From Planctomycetota bacterium (GTDB lineage Bacteria; Planctomycetota; Planctomycetia; Planctomycetales; Planctomycetaceae): DNA of 17,323 nucleotides. Position numbers and translations under genes: made by a program. The stretch covers positions 8,910-26,232 of the forward strand of contig JAADHY010000234.1 of NCBI GenBank assembly GCA_013151585.1, read 5' to 3'. The notes under the pieces are model-generated. The model ran no database searches, was not told where the DNA came from, and saw only the letters and a list, made by a program, of their open reading frames with translations. Of the stretch, positions 12,465-17,323 are shown one piece after another (position 1 is the first letter of the stretch; every line of letters begins with the position of its first letter).

Positions 12465-13586
12465 TCACGGCTTGCCGTCCAGACGCACCAAGTCCTGTTC
12501 GTTTAGCTTCAGGCGTAGCGAGAATCGCTCTTTCCAGCTCTTGCGGAAAGCAAAGCCCGCGATGATCCAAAGCTCACCCGGTCGGCGCTCGAATACGTAC
12601 GGGTAGCTGAGTTGTCCGCCCGGTTGGCGCGCGATGACCACCGGTTTGGACCATGTGCGGCCGTCGTCGGAATAGGCGATCGACAATTCCTCGCGATGCC
12701 AGGAGCAGGCGACTTCTGAGGCCGGGCCTGGGCGAGAGCGAGGATAACGGCGTCCTTCCGGGTCGAGCCGATTCCAGACCAGAACCAGCCGGCCGCTTTG
12801 CAGGCGGAGCAATTGCCCAGGCGAACTGCTCGCATCGATCGGGCTCGGCCCGATGATCCGCCAGTAGCGACCGCCGTCCGTGGAGACGGCTTGCCAGAAC
12901 CGATCGAGATTCGTGCGGATGAACATGAGCAATTGACCGTCGCGGAGCTCGGCCACTGTCGGCTCGGTCGCTCCGTCGTGGTGGCCGTGGCCACCCAGGT
13001 CGATGAAATTGCTCCGCTGCCAGCTCTGGCCCGCATCGTCGGACCAAAAAGAGCAGGCAACCCAGCGGCCCGGATCACGCATCAGATGCTCTAGTGTGAC
13101 CACTAATCGCCCGCTGCTAGTTTCAATGAATCCGAAAAAGTTGGCGTTGTAGCCGTCGAGCAGCCGCTGCTTGTCGGTCCAGGTCTTGCCCCCGTCGGTG
13201 CTGCGAATGGCCCAGACCTCCAGCCGGCAGTCGTCTCGCGGCTCGCCACGCTCGTCGTCCCAACTGAACTTAAATTGGGTGAAGTCAAGGAAAACAAGGA
13301 CGAGCGTCCCGTCGCGTGTGCGAACCAGCCTGTAGGCGGACGGCTCACTGCCCTTCAGCCCCGGGCAAATCGGCTGCGCTGCCGACCACGTCTTGCCGTC
13401 GTCGGCGCTAGCTCGCAGCCCTTCGCTGGTCACGGTCAGCAGTGTGCCGTCCGGCATAACGGCGAATGGACCGTTTGATGTGATTTCAAGTTGTGTACAA
13501 CGGGAGTGCACCCACAGATCACCGGCATCAGCCGCCACCAGCCCGAAAACCAGGCTCATCGCGAGAAAGCCTGCCGCCCGAACCAT
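12465..13586 (-). CDS. secreted sialidase-like (BNR/Asp-box) beta-propeller protein
   Basis: This 373-residue protein has a short signal peptide (MVRAAGFLAMSLVFGLVAADA, cleavage near residue 21). Five Asp boxes (SxDxGxTW type) mark a sialidase-like beta-propeller: residues 60-67, 129-136, 182-189, 235-242 (with Tyr in place of Thr) and about 306-312. The start has a strong AAAGGAG site. The DUF1080 gene is 153 bp upstream on the same strand. True sialidases also have an arginine triad and an FRIP motif; I do not see a clear FRIP, so the substrate is open. Planctomycetota carry many secreted members of this type, thought to act on complex glycans. Confidence 0.87.
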   Translation of the reverse strand: MVRAAGFLAMSLVFGLVAADAGDLWVHSRCTQLEITSNGPFAVMPDGTLLTVTSEGLRASADDGKTWSAAQPICPGLKGSEPSAYRLVRTRDGTLVLVFLDFTQFKFSWDDERGEPRDDCRLEVWAIRSTDGGKTWTDKQRLLDGYNANFFGFIETSSGRLVVTLEHLMRDPGRWVACSFWSDDAGQSWQRSNFIDLGGHGHHDGATEPTVAELRDGQLLMFIRTNLDRFWQAVSTDGGRYWRIIGPSPIDASSSPGQLLRLQSGRLVLVWNRLDPEGRRYPRSRPGPASEVACSWHREELSIAYSDDGRTWSKPVVIARQPGGQLSYPYVFERRPGELWIIAGFAFRKSWKERFSLRLKLNEQDLVRLDGKP

Positions 13587-13739
13587 CGTTTTTCTCCTTT
13601 TTCAATTTTCAATAGTCATGTTGTCGAGCAGAAAAGTGCTGGGGCTCAAAAGGCCTCGATCGGCGGCGCCGCCCCGAGTCTTATCGTCAGCGCCGGCCCA
13701 GATCGTCTTCGGCCACGTGGAGGCTGCCCGTTCTTCAGC

Positions 13740-14426
13740 TCACAACTGCTTTATCCGGATGTTCCGGAAGTAAATCGGTGCTCCGGCGTGCTTGCCTTGT
13801 AGCCCGATGTGCCCGCGGGTAGGTAGTTCCGCCTTGGGTCGGCTGAGCCATGGTGGAATCGGGCTGCCGTCCGGATTCTTTTTTGCGGAGGTCCACTTCC
13901 GCATGTCCATCTTGGTCACCAGCTCGCCGTTAAGCACAACTGTGATGATCGGGCCGCGGCAGGTGATCGTCATGCGGTTCCACTGGCCGGGCTTCTTTAC
14001 AGCACGCTTCCTCGGCGCCAGATGTCCGAAAATGGCCGCGCAATGCCACGTGGGTGGTTCCTTCGCCCAGCGAGGCGAAAAGTCATCGCAGATCTGAATC
14101 TCGACCGAGTTCGGTATCCAGTGATTGATGTCGCTGCAATAGACGATCACGCCACTGTTCGTCCCCGGTGCGTTCTTGAACTCCAGGTCGAGAATGAAAT
14201 TCTCGTACTGCTTCTTGGTCCAAATGCACTGGTCTTTGGACGCGGTGAGCACGCCGTCCTGGAATCTCCAGACGCCCTCCGGGCCAATGGCGTTGGACAG
14301 ATCGGGCTTGAATAGGCTTGGCCATTTGGACGAGTCTGGATGGCCCGGCCGCTCTCCGCCCGAGGAACTGGCCCCGAAAAGCAGTCCCATCAAAACAACG
14401 AGGCCCCACGTGGATTTGCGTCGCAT
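13740..14426 (-). CDS. secreted DUF1080 (3-keto-disaccharide hydrolase-like) protein
   Basis: This 228-residue protein has a signal peptide (MRRKSTWGLVVLMGLLFGAS, cleavage around 22) followed by the concanavalin-like DUF1080 fold. WRFQDGVLTASKDQCIWTKK, then NFILDLEFKNAPGTNSGVIV, VEIQICDD, PGQWNRMTITCRGPIITVVL and RGHIGLQGKHAGAPIYFRNI are the classic segments of the family. Some members hydrolyse 3-keto-glycosides; many are uncharacterised. The ATG at 14426 is chosen because it starts the signal peptide and has a GAAGGGGGG site. It lies between ribE and the sialidase-like gene on the same strand and is probably part of a polysaccharide-degrading set with the latter. Confidence 0.92.
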   Translation of the reverse strand: MRRKSTWGLVVLMGLLFGASSSGGERPGHPDSSKWPSLFKPDLSNAIGPEGVWRFQDGVLTASKDQCIWTKKQYENFILDLEFKNAPGTNSGVIVYCSDINHWIPNSVEIQICDDFSPRWAKEPPTWHCAAIFGHLAPRKRAVKKPGQWNRMTITCRGPIITVVLNGELVTKMDMRKWTSAKKNPDGSPIPPWLSRPKAELPTRGHIGLQGKHAGAPIYFRNIRIKQL

Positions 14427-14590
14427 CTTTCCCCCCTTCTCTTGTTCTCTTGCTGCGCTGCCTGTGTTGTGCTTGCTAGCTGGTTCGACGAGGTGACAGG
14501 CTCGACGTCTCCGATCACGCTGCTGCAGTTGCGCCCATTTGCTCCCCTCGCCAAGTTCTCGCGTGAACCACCTGACTCGGATGAAGCCGA

Positions 14591-15220
14591 TCACTGTTGC
14601 TCGTGGAACCGTCGCAGCAGCTCGTCCAGACCCATCGACTGCAAGTAGTGCACGAGCTGCCGGCAAAGGATGTCCGTTTCGATGTTGACCGGATCGCCGA
14701 CGTGCAGCTCACCCAGGTTTGTCCGTTGAAGCGTTGTCGGGATCACGGCCAAGGCAAACGCGTCCGGGCGGACCTCAGCGACCGTCATGCTGACGCCGTT
14801 CACCGCAACGCTACCCAGCGGCACGATGTAAACCTTCAGATGATCCGGAGGCTGAATCCAGAGCTTGAATTCCTCGTCTGTTTCGATCCGTTCCACAACA
14901 TAGCCGACGTCGTGCACATGCCCTTGGACGAAATGGCCATCGATCCGATCGCCCGCGCGCAAGCTGCGTTCCAGATTCACTTTGCTGCCGACTTGCAGCT
15001 TACCCAGGTTGGTTTTCGACAGCGTTTCGGTGATGACATCGAAAGAGCAATGTTGTCCCTCGATGGTGACGGCGGTCAAGCAAACCCCGTTGACCGACAC
15101 ACTGTCACCCGGCCGGATCCCTTCTCCGGCGCTGCCGAGATCAATGGTGAGACGTTTGCCCCCGGCGAAATCCTCAATGGCCAGAACTTCGCCCGTACAC
15201 TCCACGATTCCGGAGAACAT
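14591..15220 (-). CDS. ribE: riboflavin synthase alpha chain
   Basis: This 209-residue enzyme makes riboflavin from two molecules of 6,7-dimethyl-8-ribityllumazine. The MFSGIVE start is diagnostic. Two homologous lumazine-binding halves are visible: residues 1-97 with GDSVSVNGVCLTAV and NLERSLRAGDRIDGHFVQGHV, then 98-195 with GSVAVNGVSMTVAEV and VNIETDIL. The ATG at 15220 gives the exact family start, with AAAGG about 9 bases upstream; in-frame sequence before it is not conserved. No FMN riboswitch is visible upstream. DUF1080 follows 164 bp downstream on the same strand. Length and both halves are intact. Confidence 0.96.
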   Translation of the reverse strand: MFSGIVECTGEVLAIEDFAGGKRLTIDLGSAGEGIRPGDSVSVNGVCLTAVTIEGQHCSFDVITETLSKTNLGKLQVGSKVNLERSLRAGDRIDGHFVQGHVHDVGYVVERIETDEEFKLWIQPPDHLKVYIVPLGSVAVNGVSMTVAEVRPDAFALAVIPTTLQRTNLGELHVGDPVNIETDILCRQLVHYLQSMGLDELLRRFHEQQ

Positions 15221-15468
15221 CTTAGGTGCCTTTCTTTTCGCGAGCTCCTCGAGGCCTGTTCGGCCGTCCAGCGCATGGTCCGCCCGACCGGGCTCCGTCT
15301 TGGGTTTGACCAACGTTGCGGCCTTTGTGAACCTTTAGCGTGCTTCGAGCCAACTGGCAAGGCTCACGGCTCCTTGCGGTCACAGCGGGGATTCTTTTTG
15401 TCCACAGTTTGCGTAAGATGTTGACGGCGACCTCCTCCTGCGAAATTTTGGCGGAGCAACTACGACCG

Positions 15469-16536
15469 ATGAAGCCGGTTCCGAAGGGACATCATGTCAT
15501 CGTGAGAGTCGCGGTGTTCACCGCGGTCGCTTTCGGCGTGATCGGACCGCGCGGAGCTCACGGAGAGCGTCCGGCGGTGCCGGCGGGCTCCAAGATGTTC
15601 TCGCCCGCAGCTCGGCAGGCCGTCGCCAAAGGGTTGGCCTGGCTCGCGACGCACCAGCACGCTGACGGGTCGTTCGGAAGCGGAGCACGGTATCGGCGAA
15701 ACGTGGCGGTGGCGTCACTGTGTGGCATGGCCTTTCTGAGTGCCGGACACACGCCCGGACGGGGACCTTACGGCCGACATGTTGAGCGGACGGTCGCTTT
15801 CATTCTGAAAGCGTGTCAGCCAAACGGGTTCATCCTGGTGCACGGCAGCGAGTCACACGGTCCGATGTACGGGCATGGGTTCGCCACGTTGTTTCTGGCT
15901 GAGGCGTACGGCATGAGCCGTCGCGAGGACTTGCGGTCGAAGCTGAAAAAAGCGGTCGAGCTGATCATCAACACGCAGAATAACGAAGGCGGCTGGCGGT
16001 ACGCTCCGGAGCCGCGCGATGCGGACGTTTCAGTCACGGTCTGCCAGATGATGGCTCTACGAGCCGCTCGCAACGCGGGACTGTACGTGCCAGCCGACAC
16101 CATCGACCGCAGTGTGGCCTACGTGCGCGGATGTCAGGACGCGGACGGAGGTTTTCGCTATCAATTGAAAGGCAAGCAAGAAAGCCAGTTCCCTCGGTCG
16201 GCGGCGGCGATCGTCGGGCTTTACAGTGCGGGAATCTACAAGGGGACGGACATCGAGCGAGGACTGGACTACGTGATGCGGTTCTTGCCCCGACCGCCGC
16301 GCCGACCCTTTCAGCCGCACTATTACTACGCCCACTATTACGCCGTGCAGGCGATGTGGCAGGCAGGAGGACAGTACTGGTCCCGCTGGTATCCGGCCAT
16401 TCGAGACGAGCTGCTCGCCCGTCAGCTTCCCGACGGCCGCTGGACGGACCAAACGGTTTGCGACGAATACGGCACGGCCATGGCCTGCTTGGTCTTGCTG
16501 ATGCCCGAGAGCTACCTGCCGATTTTCCGAAAATAA
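15469..16536 (+). CDS. secreted squalene-cyclase/prenyltransferase-repeat protein
   Basis: From ATG 15469 the protein has 355 residues: a signal peptide (VIVRVAVFTAVAFGVIG, cleavage near GAHG) and an alpha-alpha barrel of terpene-cyclase-type repeats. The QW-like repeats are visible: WLATHQHADGSFG, IINTQNNEGGWRYAP, YVRGCQDADGGFRYQ, and ARQLPDGRWTD near the end. The position of the catalytic DxDD of squalene-hopene cyclase reads DADVSVTV, so the third Asp is missing and a cyclase reaction is unlikely; export also argues against one. Many Planctomycetota encode secreted relatives of unknown function. The start is uncertain: the nearest GGAG is 13 bases upstream, and GTG codons shortly downstream are possible. 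It is probably cotranscribed with the gene at 16558. Confidence 0.85.
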   Translation: MKPVPKGHHVIVRVAVFTAVAFGVIGPRGAHGERPAVPAGSKMFSPAARQAVAKGLAWLATHQHADGSFGSGARYRRNVAVASLCGMAFLSAGHTPGRGPYGRHVERTVAFILKACQPNGFILVHGSESHGPMYGHGFATLFLAEAYGMSRREDLRSKLKKAVELIINTQNNEGGWRYAPEPRDADVSVTVCQMMALRAARNAGLYVPADTIDRSVAYVRGCQDADGGFRYQLKGKQESQFPRSAAAIVGLYSAGIYKGTDIERGLDYVMRFLPRPPRRPFQPHYYYAHYYAVQAMWQAGGQYWSRWYPAIRDELLARQLPDGRWTDQTVCDEYGTAMACLVLLMPESYLPIFRK

Positions 16537-16557
16537 GTTCGGATGCCGGAGAGATCG

Positions 16558-17323
16558 ATGCGAGCCTTCGCGTTTGCTTTGCTGCTTGGAGCCGTGCTTC
16601 GAGCCGAACCAGCGATGCCGGCGGAATCGAGTGGCCGGTCGCAGCCGAAATCGGAATCGAGACGCTGTCCGGTCGTTGTTCACGACGTCTCGGGCAAAAA
16701 GCACAACGGCTGGCTGCTGACTTTTACGGATGAGGCGCTCGAGCTGCTGGCCGACTCTGGCTCGTCGCGACAATGGCCGCTCAGGGAAGTGCTACAACTT
16801 CAGTTCGTGACGCGTCGCGGTGATCGGCGGTTGGCTCGCACTGGCACGACGGAACCGCCGCTTGTGCTGCTGGCCAACGGCGACCGAATTCGTGCCCGGG
16901 CCATCGCCATTCGCGACGAACGGCTTGTCGCCCGGTGGGCCGCCTACCGTGATTCGCCGCTGCTGACGATCCCGCTGGAGACGGTGCGCGCATGCTTGTT
17001 GCGACGCAGCATCCTTTCGCAGCGACGCCCGTCCGTAGGCGCCGGGTTCGCCGAAGTGGCGGTTCCGCGAGCGGACAACGCGGATCTGATCGTGTTGGTC
17101 AACGGAGACCGCATGGAAGGCGAGTTGTCCCAGTGGACTGAAGAAGAACTGCAGATCGAGACGGCTGTCGGGCCGGCGACTGTCGCGGCGAGTCGTGTTG
17201 TGGCGGTGGCGATGAACCCTGAATGGATCAGCTTTCCTGACGAACCCGCGCGGCGGGCCATCCTTCAACTGAGTGATGGTTCGCGTGTGACGGTGCACAA
17301 GGTGACGCTCGCCGACGGAGACT
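16558..17323 (+). CDS. secreted repeat protein of unknown function, 3' end outside the window
   Basis: The ATG at 16558 (GGAG 6 bases upstream) opens 255 codons without a stop to the window edge. A signal peptide is present (MRAFAFALLLGAVLRAEPAM). The mature part repeats short beta units: LVLLANGDRIRAR, LIVLVNGDRMEGEL, and LQLSDGSRVTVHK, each an [LIV]xLxNGDRxxG-like strand-turn-strand. It lies 21 bp after the squalene-cyclase-repeat gene and is likely in the same operon. The repeat recalls secreted planctomycete proteins that carry an NPCBM or similar carbohydrate-binding domain further on, but no such domain is visible in this part. An in-frame ATG at 16543 is a less likely start. Confidence 0.78.
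   Translation, partial: MRAFAFALLLGAVLRAEPAMPAESSGRSQPKSESRRCPVVVHDVSGKKHNGWLLTFTDEALELLADSGSSRQWPLREVLQLQFVTRRGDRRLARTGTTEPPLVLLANGDRIRARAIAIRDERLVARWAAYRDSPLLTIPLETVRACLLRRSILSQRRPSVGAGFAEVAVPRADNADLIVLVNGDRMEGELSQWTEEELQIETAVGPATVAASRVVAVAMNPEWISFPDEPARRAILQLSDGSRVTVHKVTLADGD

Noticed and set aside
1..17323. CRISPR arrays, insertion sequences, rRNA genes and replication origins
   Set aside because: No regularly spaced repeats, transposase-like frames with terminal repeats, rRNA sequence or DnaA-box clusters were seen.

Overview
The window looks like chromosomal DNA of a GC-rich bacterium, most likely a member of the Planctomycetota (Pirellulales-like). This is inferred from gene content: a ThuA-domain secreted protein, a DUF1080 protein, a BNR/sialidase-like secreted protein and a squalene-cyclase-repeat secreted protein sit beside housekeeping genes (hslUV, ribE, yqgE/algH, a galM-like gene). 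No rRNA gene or other taxonomic marker is present, so the assignment is tentative.

The window has two parts that meet at a tRNA-Pro(CGG) gene (5713-5787, minus strand). Positions 1-5700, lying off the 3' end of the tRNA, look like the early region of a prophage or other integrative element, partly decayed. A minus-strand operon runs from an XRE-type regulator (3355-3612) through a broken coiled-coil gene, a winged-helix protein, a PD-(D/E)XK nuclease broken by a frameshift at a C6 run, a protein that may be a single-strand annealing protein, a CsrA homologue, and the start of a further gene cut by the window edge. On the plus strand a translationally coupled pair (3798-4503) encodes a predicted lipoprotein and a single-pass membrane protein whose C-terminal coiled coils resemble each other. 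A second minus-strand block (4500-5454) holds a second XRE-type regulator, a short frameshifted gene and a small unknown gene. Both regulator genes are followed by the same arrangement: a near-consensus sigma-70 promoter and then an intrinsic-terminator hairpin.

Positions 5700-17323 are ordinary chromosome. Minus strand: tRNA-Pro with its own promoter, a ThuA-like protein, a PilZ protein, and hslV-hslU overlapping by 13 bp. Immediately upstream of hslV is a decayed MNT-type nucleotidyltransferase gene with a 22-codon remnant that may be the start of its HEPN partner. Plus strand: yqgE and a galM-like gene (6 bp apart). Minus strand: ribE, then a DUF1080 protein, then a sialidase-like protein. 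Plus strand: a secreted squalene-cyclase-repeat protein and a partial secreted protein that runs off the right end.

The strongest candidates for something new are the lipoprotein/inner-membrane coiled-coil pair, which has the layout of a spanin-like envelope-spanning module, the CsrA homologue inside a phage-like recombination operon behind a GGA-rich leader, and the structured leader at 3186-3299. Three separate frameshifts within 2.9 kb indicate either decay of the element or sequence errors.
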